Positions 52,029-60,595 are shown, numbered from the stretch's first letter. The stretch: DNA of 64,000 nucleotides from Lachnoclostridium sp. Marseille-P6806 (GCF_900625025.1 NZ_LR130577.1:124001-188000), one strand, 5' to 3'. Made by a program: numbers and translations. Notes: generated by a model from the sequence alone, not told the origin.

Positions 52029-53405
52029 ATGAAGCTCAATTACCGGCGCACCATTCTCATCGGACTTGCCTTTCTTTCGATCTCCGCTTTCTGGCAGACC
52101 TACGACAACATCATTCCCCTGATGCTGCAGAATACGTTCGGGCTGAAAGAAACCGTCACCGGAAGCCTCATGGCAATGGACAATGTCCTCGCCCTCTTTC
52201 TTCTTCCCCTCCTCGGCAGCATCTCGGACCGGGTCGATACAAAATTGGGCCGCCGCATGCCGTTTATCGCCGCAGGTACGGTTCTGGCTGTCTCGTTCTA
52301 TATCCTGATCGCTCTGGCCGACCGGGCCGCCAGTCTTCCGCTGTTTCTCATCGTCCTCTTCGGCGCGCTGATCTCCATGGGACTGTACCGCTCCCCCGCC
52401 GTCGCCCTGATGCCGGATCTCACGCCGAATGTTCTGCGCTCCAAGGCAAACGCCGTCATCAATCTGATGGGCACCGTCGGCGCGGTCTACGCCCTTGTCA
52501 TGATCCGTCTTCTTTCCGGCAGAACGCTCTCCTCCACCGGCCGCACCGACTATCTTCCCCTCTTTGGCAGCGTCGCGCTGCTGATGGTTGTTGCTGTCGC
52601 CGTGCTTCTTCTGACCATCCGTGAGCACCGCGTAAAGCAGCAGGTCAACGAGGAGATCCGCCTTTACCGGCAGGCGCATCCCGAGGATACGGAAGTACAG
52701 ACTATCGAAGACGCCGGCTCCGCCAAAGGCACAGCCGCTTCCCCGCAGAAAGCGGGAAAGGACCGTGCAGGCACCCGTCCCGCCGCGGCTATGCCGGCTG
52801 ATGTGAAGCGGAGCATGATATTCCTGCTTCTCTCCATCTTCCTCTGGTTCACCGCCTACAACGCGGTGACGACCGCATTCTCCCGCTATGCGGAGAACGT
52901 ATGGCAGATGCGGAACGGCGGCTACGCGAGCTGCCTGCTCGTGGCGACGCTCGCCGCAGTGGCCTCCTATATCCCGATCGGCCATATTTCCAGCCGGATC
53001 GGACGAAAAAGGACGATCCTAATCGGAATCGTCCTCATGCTTCTGTGCTATATGACGGCGGCCTTTGTCACGGAATACGCGTTCTGGCTGAATTTCCTCT
53101 TCGGCCTCATCGGCATCGGCTGGGCCGCGATCAACGTCAACTCCTACCCGATGGTCGTCGAAATGAGCCGCGGCGCGGACATCGGCAAATTTACGGGAAC
53201 CTATTACACATTCTCCATGGCAGCGCAGATCTTTACGCCGGTGTTCTCCGGTTTTTTGCTGGAGCATGTGTCCTATCGGACGCTCTTCCCCTATGCGCTC
53301 CTCTTCTCCGCTGCGGCTCTCCTCACCATGACGCAGGTGCGGCACGGCGATATCCGGCCGGCGAAGAAAAGCAGCGCGCTCGAAAGCTTCGACGTGGACG
53401 ACTGA
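52029..53405 (+). CDS. MFS transporter
   Basis: 458 residues, twelve membrane helices, with the MFS signature between helices 2 and 3 (GSISDRVDTKLGRRMPF) and its repeat (GHISSRIGRKRTI). A charged loop of about 60 residues separates the halves. The layout resembles the SLC45/glycoside-pentoside type. Its place between deoB and deoC suggests import of nucleosides or pentoses; this is inference. CGGAGG precedes the ATG by 11 bases. It ends four bases from the convergent deoC. Confidence 0.78.
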   Translation: MKLNYRRTILIGLAFLSISAFWQTYDNIIPLMLQNTFGLKETVTGSLMAMDNVLALFLLPLLGSISDRVDTKLGRRMPFIAAGTVLAVSFYILIALADRAASLPLFLIVLFGALISMGLYRSPAVALMPDLTPNVLRSKANAVINLMGTVGAVYALVMIRLLSGRTLSSTGRTDYLPLFGSVALLMVVAVAVLLLTIREHRVKQQVNEEIRLYRQAHPEDTEVQTIEDAGSAKGTAASPQKAGKDRAGTRPAAAMPADVKRSMIFLLLSIFLWFTAYNAVTTAFSRYAENVWQMRNGGYASCLLVATLAAVASYIPIGHISSRIGRKRTILIGIVLMLLCYMTAAFVTEYAFWLNFLFGLIGIGWAAINVNSYPMVVEMSRGADIGKFTGTYYTFSMAAQIFTPVFSGFLLEHVSYRTLFPYALLFSAAALLTMTQVRHGDIRPAKKSSALESFDVDD

Positions 53406-53409
53406 CGCC

Positions 53410-54123
53410 TTACAGCTGCGGGTCCCAGCCCCTGTCAATATTGGTGTTCGTCTGCAGGAAGCCCTCGATATCCTGCAGACGGACCACCTCTTTGATGATG
53501 GAGCTGGTTCCCAGACGCTCCGCGCCGAGGCTCATGTAGAGCTCCGCCTCCTCCAGCGTATGGATTCCGCCGGCCGCCTTGACCTTTACCTCCACCCCGA
53601 CATGCGCCCGGAGGAGCTTCACATCCTCCGGCGTCGCGCCGCGCACGGCAAAGCCGGTCGATGTCTTGATATAATCGCAGCCCGTCTTTGTCACGATCTC
53701 ACACAGACGGATTTTTTCCTCATCGGTCAGAAGCGCGCACTCGATGATGACCTTGAGCACATGTCCCCTTGTCGCCTCGCGCACGGCGCGGATATCCTCC
53801 TCGACAAGATCAAAGCGCCCGTCTTTCACATAGCATACATTGATCACCATGTCGATATCGCTCACGCCGTTCCGGACAGCCTCCTCCGCCTCGCAGACCT
53901 TGGCCGCCGTGGTGCTGTACCCGTTCGGAAAACCGATCACGACCGTAACCGGAAGACGCCCGTTCAGATATTTCACCGCCTCCGCCGCGTAGCAGGGCGG
54001 AATGCAGACGCTCGCCGCATGGTACTGCACGCCCTCGTCGCAGAGCGTCTGAATCTGCTCCCATGTGCTGTCAACCCTGAGCAGCGTATGATCGCAGTGT
54101 CCGCAGATTTTCTGAATATCCAT
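53410..54123 (-). CDS. deoC: Deoxyribose-phosphate aldolase
   Basis: Cleaves deoxyribose 5-phosphate to glyceraldehyde 3-phosphate and acetaldehyde. 237 residues, TIM barrel: CDHTLLRVDST, VVIGFPNGYSTT, SDIDMVINV, KVIIECALL, the Schiff-base lysine 153 in YIKTSTGF and KAAGGIHTLEEA. GAAAGGAGA precedes the ATG. It acts downstream of DeoB but is convergent with the deoB-transporter pair, so the pathway is split into two transcripts. Confidence 0.92.
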   Translation of the reverse strand: MDIQKICGHCDHTLLRVDSTWEQIQTLCDEGVQYHAASVCIPPCYAAEAVKYLNGRLPVTVVIGFPNGYSTTAAKVCEAEEAVRNGVSDIDMVINVCYVKDGRFDLVEEDIRAVREATRGHVLKVIIECALLTDEEKIRLCEIVTKTGCDYIKTSTGFAVRGATPEDVKLLRAHVGVEVKVKAAGGIHTLEEAELYMSLGAERLGTSSIIKEVVRLQDIEGFLQTNTNIDRGWDPQL

Positions 54124-54173
54124 ACCGATCTCCTTTCAAAACAGCTGACATTTGTTTTTTATTATACGTGAAA

Positions 54174-54198
54174 CGGACCGGGTATCCAACCCGATCCG
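54174..54198 (-). terminator. Hairpin after the SCIFF maturase gene
   Basis: A 10-bp stem CGGACCGGGT/ACCCGATCCG with one G-U pair and a 5-base loop, followed on the minus strand by TTTC. It lies about 15 bases past the scfB stop and upstream of deoC. Confidence 0.6.
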
Positions 54199-54213
54199 CC
54201 TTATCTCAGCCTT

Positions 54214-55614
54214 TCAGCGGCTCTCCGCCGCTTTCATCATGATCGCACATTCCATACGTTTGCGGAACAGGTCGCAGCCCTGCCGGTACACCCCGTGAAT
54301 ATCACCGGTCGCGTGCATCGCGTTGGCCGCGCAGCCGCCGGAGCAGTAGAGCTTCGCCCAGCAGTCCTTACAGTCGGGACGGGCATAGACATTGCAGAGC
54401 TTGAACTCGTCCCGGAGCGCCGTGTTCGTGACGCCGTTCCAGATATCCCCCAGCCGGTACGCCTCCTCGCCGACAAACTGATGGCAGGGATACAGGTCCC
54501 CCCACGGCGTGACCGCCATGTACTCCGTTCCGGAGCCGCAGCCGGAGATTCTCTTATAGACGCAGGGCCCGCCGGACAGATCGAGCATATAGTGATAAAA
54601 CGTGATCGGTCTGCCCTCTTTCTTCCTGCGGAGCATATCCTTTGCCAGCAGCTCATACTGCTCCGAAACGATCGCGAGGTCCTCCGCGGTCAGCGCCGAG
54701 GGGTCCCCCTCCTTTGCCACCACCGGCTCCATGGAGAGCTCGGTGAAGCCCAGATCGTCCGCCATGTGGAAGAGGTCCTCCGTAAAATCCGGATTGTAAT
54801 GCGTGAATGTCCCTCTCATGTAGTAATTTTTGCCGCCGCGGGCCGCAACGAGCTTCTGAAACTTCGGCACGATCGTATCGTAGCTTCCTTTTCCGGAGAT
54901 ATCCCTGCGGAAGCGGTCATTGACTTCTTTCCGTCCGTCGAGGGACAGGACGACATTGCCGCACTCACGGTTTGCCCACTCGATCACCTCGTCCGTGATG
55001 CCGATTCCGTTCGTCGTAAGCGTAAAGCGGAAGTTCTTGTTGTGCTCCCGTTCAACGGAGCGCGCATAGGCGACCAATTCCCTGCAGACCTCAAAGTTCA
55101 TCAGGGGCTCGCCGCCGAAGAAATCAACCTCAAGATTGCGGCGTGTCCCGGAATTTTCAATCAGAAAATCAAGCGCCCGTTTGCCGGTCTCGAAGCGCAT
55201 CACCCCTGCCTGCCCGTGAAACTTTCCCTGCGCGGCAAAGCAGTAGTTGCAGTTCAGATTGCAGGTGTGCGCGACATGGAGGCAGAGCGCCTTGACAACG
55301 GTGCTCCGCTTCTTAAAATCAAAGGCCTCCGGTTCATAAATATCCTCCGTGAACAGCTTCCCCTGTTCCCGGATCCGTGCGATCTCGGCAAGAACCTCCT
55401 CCGGATCCTGCTCACCGTACTTCTCCTCTCCCTCCGGGATCGCGCTGTTGTAGCGGCTGAGCGCCGAGAGAAGCTGCGTCTTTGTCTCTTCCTCGGTCTT
55501 CCCCGCATCAAGGAGCGCAATGGCGTCATAGGACATATCGTCAACGACATGCACGCTGCCGCTGAATACGTCGAGAACAATATTGTAGCCGTTCAGCTTA
55601 TACTGATGGATCAT
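54214..55614 (-). CDS. scfB: SCIFF peptide maturase (radical SAM/SPASM)
   Basis: Forms a cysteine-to-threonine thioether bond in the SCIFF peptide with SAM and iron-sulfur clusters. 466 residues: an N-terminal peptide-binding (RRE-like) part starting MIHQYKLNGYNIVLDV; the radical SAM motif CNLNCNYC with Cys118, 122 and 125; FFGGEPLMNF; and a C-terminal SPASM domain binding auxiliary clusters (ISGCGSGTEY, YPCHQF, CKDCWAKLYCSGGCAANA). ATG 55614 matches the family start; the open frame is longer upstream but covers the intercistronic hairpin. The substrate gene lies just upstream. Confidence 0.95.
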   Translation of the reverse strand: MIHQYKLNGYNIVLDVFSGSVHVVDDMSYDAIALLDAGKTEEETKTQLLSALSRYNSAIPEGEEKYGEQDPEEVLAEIARIREQGKLFTEDIYEPEAFDFKKRSTVVKALCLHVAHTCNLNCNYCFAAQGKFHGQAGVMRFETGKRALDFLIENSGTRRNLEVDFFGGEPLMNFEVCRELVAYARSVEREHNKNFRFTLTTNGIGITDEVIEWANRECGNVVLSLDGRKEVNDRFRRDISGKGSYDTIVPKFQKLVAARGGKNYYMRGTFTHYNPDFTEDLFHMADDLGFTELSMEPVVAKEGDPSALTAEDLAIVSEQYELLAKDMLRRKKEGRPITFYHYMLDLSGGPCVYKRISGCGSGTEYMAVTPWGDLYPCHQFVGEEAYRLGDIWNGVTNTALRDEFKLCNVYARPDCKDCWAKLYCSGGCAANAMHATGDIHGVYRQGCDLFRKRMECAIMMKAAESR

Positions 55615-55696
55615 AAAATGCAAAATTCCTCTTTCTCTGATGAACGCTTCGGATGAAAGCAGCAGACATGAAAACGACAGCCGCAAAGCCACACAG

Positions 55697-55752
55697 CAAC
55701 AGACTGCCATGTCCCCGGAATACAACCATCCCGAGGATATGGCAGTCTGCTG
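55697..55752 (-). promoter_or_regulatory. Long hairpin between scfA and scfB
   Basis: A perfect 11-bp stem CAGACTGCCAT/ATGGCAGTCTG (55700-55710 with 55739-55749) is extended inward by TCCCCGG/CCGAGGA with one mismatch. It lies between the peptide and maturase genes with no T-run after it, so it is more likely an RNA stabiliser or attenuator that favours peptide over enzyme than a full terminator. Confidence 0.6.
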
Positions 55753-55791
55753 TACACGTATGGTAAATACTCTGTGCCGTCAGGAAATCCC

Positions 55792-55941
55792 TCAGTCCTC
55801 CATACACTTCTCGCACTGCTGATTCGCAATGCCGCAGCTCGTCTTGCAGGCGCTCTGGCAGGAAGTCTGGCACTCGCCGCAGCCGCCGTTCTGCAGGCTC
55901 GCCGCAAGGTCACGGGTATTCAGAGTCTCGATGTGCTTCAT
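55792..55941 (-). CDS. scfA: SCIFF ribosomal peptide precursor
   Basis: A 49-residue ribosomally made peptide (six cysteines in forty-five). The leader is MKHIETLNTRDLAASLQNGG; the core has cysteines at 21, 24, 28, 32, 36, 43 and 46, the last an extra one beyond the usual six, in CGECQTSCQSACKTSCG. The conserved Thr between cysteines is the usual thioether acceptor. AGAGG lies eight bases before the ATG. scfB follows on the same strand. The physiological role of SCIFF is not settled. Confidence 0.95.
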   Translation of the reverse strand: MKHIETLNTRDLAASLQNGGCGECQTSCQSACKTSCGIANQQCEKCMED

Positions 55942-56011
55942 AGGAATTACCTCTTTTCTTTATACAAACAGATTTCTGATACATGTTGCGGCACTGTTCC
56001 GCTGCTTTTTA

Positions 56012-56041
56012 ATAATACATACGAGCTCCGGGGTTTGTCAA
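56012..56041 (-). promoter_or_regulatory. Promoter of scfA
   Basis: On the minus strand: -35 TTGACA (56036-56041), 18-bp spacer, -10 TATTAT (56012-56017). It predicts a leader of about 65 bases before the scfA ATG. It lies just past the end of the fic gene. Confidence 0.65.
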
Positions 56042-56069
56042 TGTCCGTCGGACTTCTCCCGCACCTGCT

Positions 56070-56831
56070 TCAGCCCCGTTTTCGCCGTTCGGCGCGCCCG
56101 ACCTGCTTTTCCCATGTCTTTGCGGTCTGCTCTTTCAGAAACGCACATAAGGGAGTCAGTTCCTGATGAGTATCCCACTCTTCCAGCGCCGTATAATATG
56201 CCTTTCGGTCCTCTTCATGAATCACAATGGGAGGGTGATTATGAAGAACAAGAAAATAGTTCATGGCAAGACGGCCGCATCTGCCGTTGCCGTCGGCAAA
56301 AGGGTGGATGTTCTCAAACTTTGCGTGGAAATACGCCGCAGCCGTCAGTGCATTTTCCTCCGAAACATCCTGCAGCTCTGCGAGCAGCTCATCCATCTCT
56401 TCCGGCACATCCTCCGGGGCCGCACCGATTTCTTCCCTGCCGGTCACATAATCATGATGCTTATACTCGCCCGGGCGTTCACCCATCTGCCACCGGCGGG
56501 TGTCATAGCTTGCCTGCGTCAGCACCTGATGCAGCTCCCTGATAAAAGCCTCGTTCATAGGACGCTTGTCACGGAATGATACGAGAAACAGCTCATTGGC
56601 ATTTTTGGCATTCTGAATTTCAAAAAGAGTCCGCAGATCCCCGGTGTAGGAGGTGACGCCGTCATGATCAAAAATCTCTCTGGTATCATGATACGTAATG
56701 CGGTCATTCTCTATTTTGCCGGAATGATAGGCAAACACAATGCTGTGACTGCTTAGCGCTTCCGCAAGCTCCGCATCGTTCTGTATGTTTTTTTGACGCC
56801 AGAGAACAACGGCTTTTTCATAATCCGTCAT
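56070..56831 (-). CDS. Fic-domain protein (probable AMP transferase)
   Basis: 253 residues. The Fic motif HPFADGNGRCGR (176-187) is complete, with catalytic His176 and the Asn/Arg that bind phosphates. An inhibitory helix near the N-terminus carries S37GKIEN42, the SxxxE(G/N) motif, so this is a class II, self-inhibited enzyme that would add AMP to a target protein. AAAGGAG precedes the ATG. It follows a DUF3842 gene by 22 bases on the same strand. No separate antitoxin is seen. Target unknown. Confidence 0.88.
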   Translation of the reverse strand: MTDYEKAVVLWRQKNIQNDAELAEALSSHSIVFAYHSGKIENDRITYHDTREIFDHDGVTSYTGDLRTLFEIQNAKNANELFLVSFRDKRPMNEAFIRELHQVLTQASYDTRRWQMGERPGEYKHHDYVTGREEIGAAPEDVPEEMDELLAELQDVSEENALTAAAYFHAKFENIHPFADGNGRCGRLAMNYFLVLHNHPPIVIHEEDRKAYYTALEEWDTHQELTPLCAFLKEQTAKTWEKQVGRAERRKRG

Positions 56832-56853
56832 CTCTCTCCTTTATCCTGTGCAA

Positions 56854-57285
56854 TCATTCCTCGGTCAGATAAATTCTGAGCTGCTGCACAGCCTCCGCCA
56901 TCAGACGGCCGGTGCTGAAATCCGACACCCCCGCGATATAATTGTCACAGCTGCTGAACGGTATCATAATCCGCTTTGCCGCCGCCTGTGCAATCGTGCA
57001 GGCAATCATCGGGGTGATTTCCCCCAGCATGGCATCGGCGATCACCATCCCGACCGGACCGATGATAACATCTGCCTTTCTGCTCGCGACACGGGCGGCA
57101 TTCTCCCCCGTCGCCGCCTCGTCCGCACCCGCTTTCAGCATGGCGCCGGTAGCCGTTGAATTTGTTCCGACCGCCAGAATCTGAATATCAATATCAGACA
57201 ATGCTTTTCTGATCGCTGTGATAAGCTGTTTGCCGAGGCCGCCTCCCTGCGCGTCGACGACCATAACCACTTTTTTGCTGCTCAT
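56854..57285 (-). CDS. DUF3842 family protein
   Basis: 143 residues, a Rossmann-like protein of unknown function found in Clostridia. VVMVVDAQGGGLGKQLITA at the start looks like a nucleotide-binding glycine loop, followed by ILAVGTNSTATGAMLKAGAD and IGPVGMVIADAMLGEITP. ATG 57285 was chosen with GGGGA about nine bases ahead; ATG 57294 is possible. The structured element C ends 14 bases before the start and may affect its translation. Confidence 0.75.
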   Translation of the reverse strand: MSSKKVVMVVDAQGGGLGKQLITAIRKALSDIDIQILAVGTNSTATGAMLKAGADEAATGENAARVASRKADVIIGPVGMVIADAMLGEITPMIACTIAQAAAKRIMIPFSSCDNYIAGVSDFSTGRLMAEAVQQLRIYLTEE

Positions 57286-57299
57286 TCCTGTCATTCCCC

Positions 57300-57391
57300 A
57301 TGCCGAAGCACTTTGTGCGAGGCGCGCGCCGCATGCACCCTGCGTCGGGGTGCAGAGTGCCGAGCCGCTTTGCGGCTGCAATCACCGGCAT
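57300..57391 (-). repeat. Multi-hairpin (cloverleaf-like) intergenic element, copy C
   Basis: Closed by ATGCCG (57300-57305) and CGGCAT (57386-57391). Inside are, in order, GCAC-TTT-GTGC, GGCGC-GCGCC, GCACCC-TGCGTCG-GGGTGC and AGCCGC-TTT-GCGGCT. Four small perfect stems within one closing stem suggest a folded RNA. It fills the gap between TelA and DUF3842 genes, ending 14 bases before the DUF3842 start (minus strand). Confidence 0.65.
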
Positions 57392-57415
57392 AAAGCAGAT
57401 CATTCCCGAATCAGA

Positions 57416-58576
57416 TCACCCTCTCGCCGCTTCAAGGAGCTTGGCCTTGAGCTGATTTTCGATATCCGCAAGCTCAAGCTCGGCGTCGTGACGCTTCTGC
57501 TTGCCCTCTTTCTGGATCGTGATGACCTCGTCCATCGCCGAGATCAGCGTCTCATTGGTCTGGCGCAGCGTCTCAATATCGACGATACCGCGCTCCGCCT
57601 CCTTTGCGCTCTCCACCGTGGCGACTTTCAGCGCCGCCGCGTTCTTTTTCAGCAGTTCGTTGGTCATATCGTTGACCTGCCGCTCTGCGCGGGCCGCCTG
57701 TGTCGCGTGCTCCACGCCCATGGCAATAACCATCTGATTTTTCCAGAGCGGAATCGTATTGACGATCGTGGACTGAATTTTCTCCGCCATCATGGTGTCG
57801 GAATTCTGCACCATACGGATCTGGGGAGCCGTCTGCATCGCGATCGTCCGCGTCAGCTCAAGATCATAGATTTTTTTCTCGAAGCGATCGCACTGCGCCG
57901 CCAGATCCTTTGCCGCCTGCGCATCCTCCGCAAGCCCTGTCTGCGCAGCCTTGTTCTGGAGCTCCACGAGCTTCCCGGTGCGCACCTCCGCGAGCTTTTT
58001 TTTGCCCGCAAGGACATACATGGTCATCTCCTTGAAATAATTGAGATTCATTTCATACATGCGGTCGAGCACTTCCACATCCTTGAGAAGCGTGACCTGA
58101 TGTTTTTCCAGTTCCGTGGAAATCGTGGTGACGTTGGTCTCGACCTTGCTGTATCTGGCGCGCAGCTCCTCCGCCCGGTTCCCCGCCTTGCGGAACAGCC
58201 CCATGAAGCCTTTCTGCTCCCCGTCCACATTGAAATCCTTGAGCTGTGTGATAAGCTGGGTCAGCATCTCGCCCGTCTCGCCCATGTCCTTTGTCCGGAC
58301 GTTGTCCAGCGCTCTCTCCGAGAAATCCGCGAGCTTTTTCTGCGTTCCCGCGCCGTAGTTCATGATCGCCGCCGAATTGGCGATATCAATCTGCTTCACA
58401 AAGGCGTCGACCTGCGCGAGCTCCGTTTTTGAGAGAACAGACTCCGCATCTTTCAGCATCGTTTCCGGCGTCGCCCTGACGATTTCCTGCGCGGCCGGTT
58501 TCTGCTCCTCCTGCGGCGCAGTCCCGAATTCCAGCGTGGGGGCCTGTTCCTCAAATTCCTTAAACTCTTCCGTCAT
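57416..58576 (-). CDS. telA: TelA-like toxic anion resistance protein
   Basis: 386 residues, mostly alpha-helical coiled coil, of the TelA/KlaA family associated with tellurite and other stress resistance. Seen: FVKQIDIANSAAIMNYGAG, QKGFMGLFRKAGN, YSKVETNVTTISTELEKHQ, IPLWKNQMVIAMG. GGAAGGAG precedes ATG 58576. It follows the XpaC-like gene by 67 bases on the same strand; the two usually occur together. The biochemical role is not settled. Confidence 0.87.
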   Translation of the reverse strand: MTEEFKEFEEQAPTLEFGTAPQEEQKPAAQEIVRATPETMLKDAESVLSKTELAQVDAFVKQIDIANSAAIMNYGAGTQKKLADFSERALDNVRTKDMGETGEMLTQLITQLKDFNVDGEQKGFMGLFRKAGNRAEELRARYSKVETNVTTISTELEKHQVTLLKDVEVLDRMYEMNLNYFKEMTMYVLAGKKKLAEVRTGKLVELQNKAAQTGLAEDAQAAKDLAAQCDRFEKKIYDLELTRTIAMQTAPQIRMVQNSDTMMAEKIQSTIVNTIPLWKNQMVIAMGVEHATQAARAERQVNDMTNELLKKNAAALKVATVESAKEAERGIVDIETLRQTNETLISAMDEVITIQKEGKQKRHDAELELADIENQLKAKLLEAARG

Positions 58577-58643
58577 TTTTCGTCTCCTTCCCGGAAAATC
58601 ATTTTCACAGCGCTGCGGCAGCTGCACCGCTGTCCGTGCGTGC

Positions 58644-60029
58644 TCAGCGCTCCGCCGCCGAACCGTCGGTGTCGGCCTCCATATGCAGAGCAGAAGCCTC
58701 CGCTTTCTGCTCCGAAGCTCCAAACGGCACCGGGACCGGCTCTTTCTCCGAAGAAGTCATTTTCCCGGGAGTCAGACCGTCCTGTGCCAGCATCGTTTTC
58801 ATCACGGAAATATCCGACGAAATATCCCACGCCAGATCCTGAAACAGGCTGTCGAGAAGCTTCTCGAACGCGTCGTTGATCGTATCCATCGCCTGTTCGA
58901 TTTCATGCCGTGTCTTTACCACGTTGGTGACCTCCGGCTGCTTGTCCAGCTCCACGTAGGCCCCCAGCAGCTTTGCCGTGGTCGGCAGATAGTAGTCCAT
59001 CAGGCGGCGGAGCTCGCCCGCGCTCGCCGGGTGCTTTCGCACCTGCGCGAAAATGCGGTTCATAATATTTTCAAGACGATAGAGCTTCTCCGACATTTCC
59101 TGATTGTCAGGGATACGGTCGTTGGCCTCCCGGACGGAGCGGATATACTCGCCCCCCTCTTTCAGAACGGCCGCGGCCTCCGCAGGAAGCTCTCCGTAGA
59201 TTTGCTGTTCTTTCTGCTGCTTCTCGCGGGCCTGCTGCTCCCGCGCCGCGCGGCTCTCCTCTGCACTCCGGTACTGCGCATAGGCGCTGTCCGTCAGCAT
59301 AAGCGTCGTCTCTCCCGCATCCATGCGGGCTTTCGGAAGATAGCCCCGCCGGATCATCTGCGCGAGCTCCGCACGGAGCTTTTTCTCCGCGATCCCGGCC
59401 CGTGAAGCAAATTCCCGGATGCTGAAAAATTCTTTCTTTTCCAGCAGCTTTCCATAGAGATAATAGTGATCTACAAGAATCCGTTCCCGGTTTCCCTTTA
59501 TCATAAGAGCGATGGAGCCTGCCAGTCCCCCGGCGGACACCCCGGCCGCGATCAGAGAGGCGATGATGCCGGCTGAATTGTGCGCCGCCAGAAATCCCAC
59601 GGCGAGCATAAGCATGAAGACCGCGAGCGGAGCGCTGACAATCGCCCACAGAAGCCCCAGAACAAAATACACGATTCCCTTGGTGCGGCCGGGCGATTTC
59701 TGAATAAAAAAGCCGCCCGGAGAAGCCGCGGGCACCCCGGTCCGCCCGTCCCCGTACGCCGACGGGAAAGAAGAGGCAGAGGAGCGATAAGCCGTGCGGT
59801 AGTCCTGACGGAAGCGCTGCTGCTTTCCGCCCTTATGCTGCTCTTCATAGCGTTTTTTCCAGTCCTCTGTGTTTTTCTGCGCCTCGCTCCGCGGATATAC
59901 GCTGCGGGCAACATCATTCACACGCTCCCGGAGCGTGCTGTTCAGCTGACTGTAATCATTTCGCGTAACGGCATCGGTGACTGCATTCAGAATTTCTCCG
60001 CCGGCATCGATAAGATCCTGTGTATTCAT
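58644..60029 (-). CDS. xpaC: XpaC-like protein (5-bromo-4-chloroindolyl phosphate hydrolysis family)
   Basis: 461 residues. N-terminal part is soluble and charged (MNTQDLIDAGGEILNAV), then two to three membrane helices (IVYFVLGLLWAIVSAPLAVF and a second pair to about 185), and a long helical C-terminal domain (SIREFASRAGIAEKKLRAEL, MEQ-type helices). It pairs with TelA, probably in envelope stress. AAGGG precedes ATG 60029. The long C-terminal tail is Ser/Glu-rich. Confidence 0.8.
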   Translation of the reverse strand: MNTQDLIDAGGEILNAVTDAVTRNDYSQLNSTLRERVNDVARSVYPRSEAQKNTEDWKKRYEEQHKGGKQQRFRQDYRTAYRSSASSFPSAYGDGRTGVPAASPGGFFIQKSPGRTKGIVYFVLGLLWAIVSAPLAVFMLMLAVGFLAAHNSAGIIASLIAAGVSAGGLAGSIALMIKGNRERILVDHYYLYGKLLEKKEFFSIREFASRAGIAEKKLRAELAQMIRRGYLPKARMDAGETTLMLTDSAYAQYRSAEESRAAREQQAREKQQKEQQIYGELPAEAAAVLKEGGEYIRSVREANDRIPDNQEMSEKLYRLENIMNRIFAQVRKHPASAGELRRLMDYYLPTTAKLLGAYVELDKQPEVTNVVKTRHEIEQAMDTINDAFEKLLDSLFQDLAWDISSDISVMKTMLAQDGLTPGKMTSSEKEPVPVPFGASEQKAEASALHMEADTDGSAAER

Positions 60030-60153
60030 CCCTTGTTCCCTGAAGAAAATCACACTGCCGCCGAACCCCCGGCGACTGGGATAAGTATATCATAAAGCAA
60101 AGCCCTGCGGGTTTTGTCCTGTAAAAAGTCGAAGCATGTTTCGCATACGTCCT

Positions 60154-60212
60154 CTGTCAGGCGGCAGAATGGACGCCGTACTTGTACGAGCGGACATTCT
60201 GACATCTGACAG
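60154..60212. repeat. Long interrupted palindrome upstream of xpaC
   Basis: Three nested perfect stems: CTGTCAG/CTGACAG (60154-60160 with 60206-60212), CAGAATG/CATTCTG (60165-60171 with 60195-60201) and CGTAC/GTACG (60177-60181 with 60184-60188) around a two-base loop. The symmetric internal loops suggest a conserved RNA stem. It lies between the nitroreductase remnant and xpaC. Confidence 0.55.
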
Positions 60213-60292
60213 GACTGTTTCGCTGCCACCGGCGGCGAAGCAGTGCAAAGGACTTATCCCCATGGGCGCAGCCGCCCCTCCCCGCGCGCGGC

Positions 60293-60595
60293 TCACTCCA
60301 CGTAAAACACCCGGTTCGCCCAGTCCTTTTCCGCAAGGACAACCAGAATCACCGGCGCACCGTAAAACGGATCGAAATCGGGCTTCCAGCCGCCGATCCT
60401 GCAGTTGTCCGCCGACAGCCGGTCCCGAAGCTCCCGGTTCGTGACCGCCACCGTGGTCACCGACTACCTGCCTTTTGCGCTCGCCGCATAGAGGCCCGCC
60501 TCGATGATCTGATCAATATCCTTTTTCTCCGGCATATCCGGCTTGAATTTCCGGATGCTCCTGCGCTCCTCCATGGCTTTGATGATCTCGTTCAT
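60293..60595 (-). pseudogene. Nitroreductase family protein with amber stop, 3'-truncated
   Basis: Begins with a strong AGAGGAGG ribosome site and MNEIIKAMEERRSIRKFKPD, a flavin-binding nitroreductase start. An in-frame TAG at codon 44 (60464-60466) stands where relatives have Gln (KGR-Q-SV). The frame then continues as VTTVAVTNRELRDRLSADN to FYGAPVILVVLAEKDWANRV before ending, so the second half is missing. One stop plus truncation make it non-functional. Confidence 0.78.

Noticed and set aside
57194-57403. A minus-strand frame starting MICFMPVIAAAKRLG through the structured element
   Set aside because: It only exists because the hairpin element happens to be open in that frame; the DUF3842 gene overlaps it in another frame with clear motifs.
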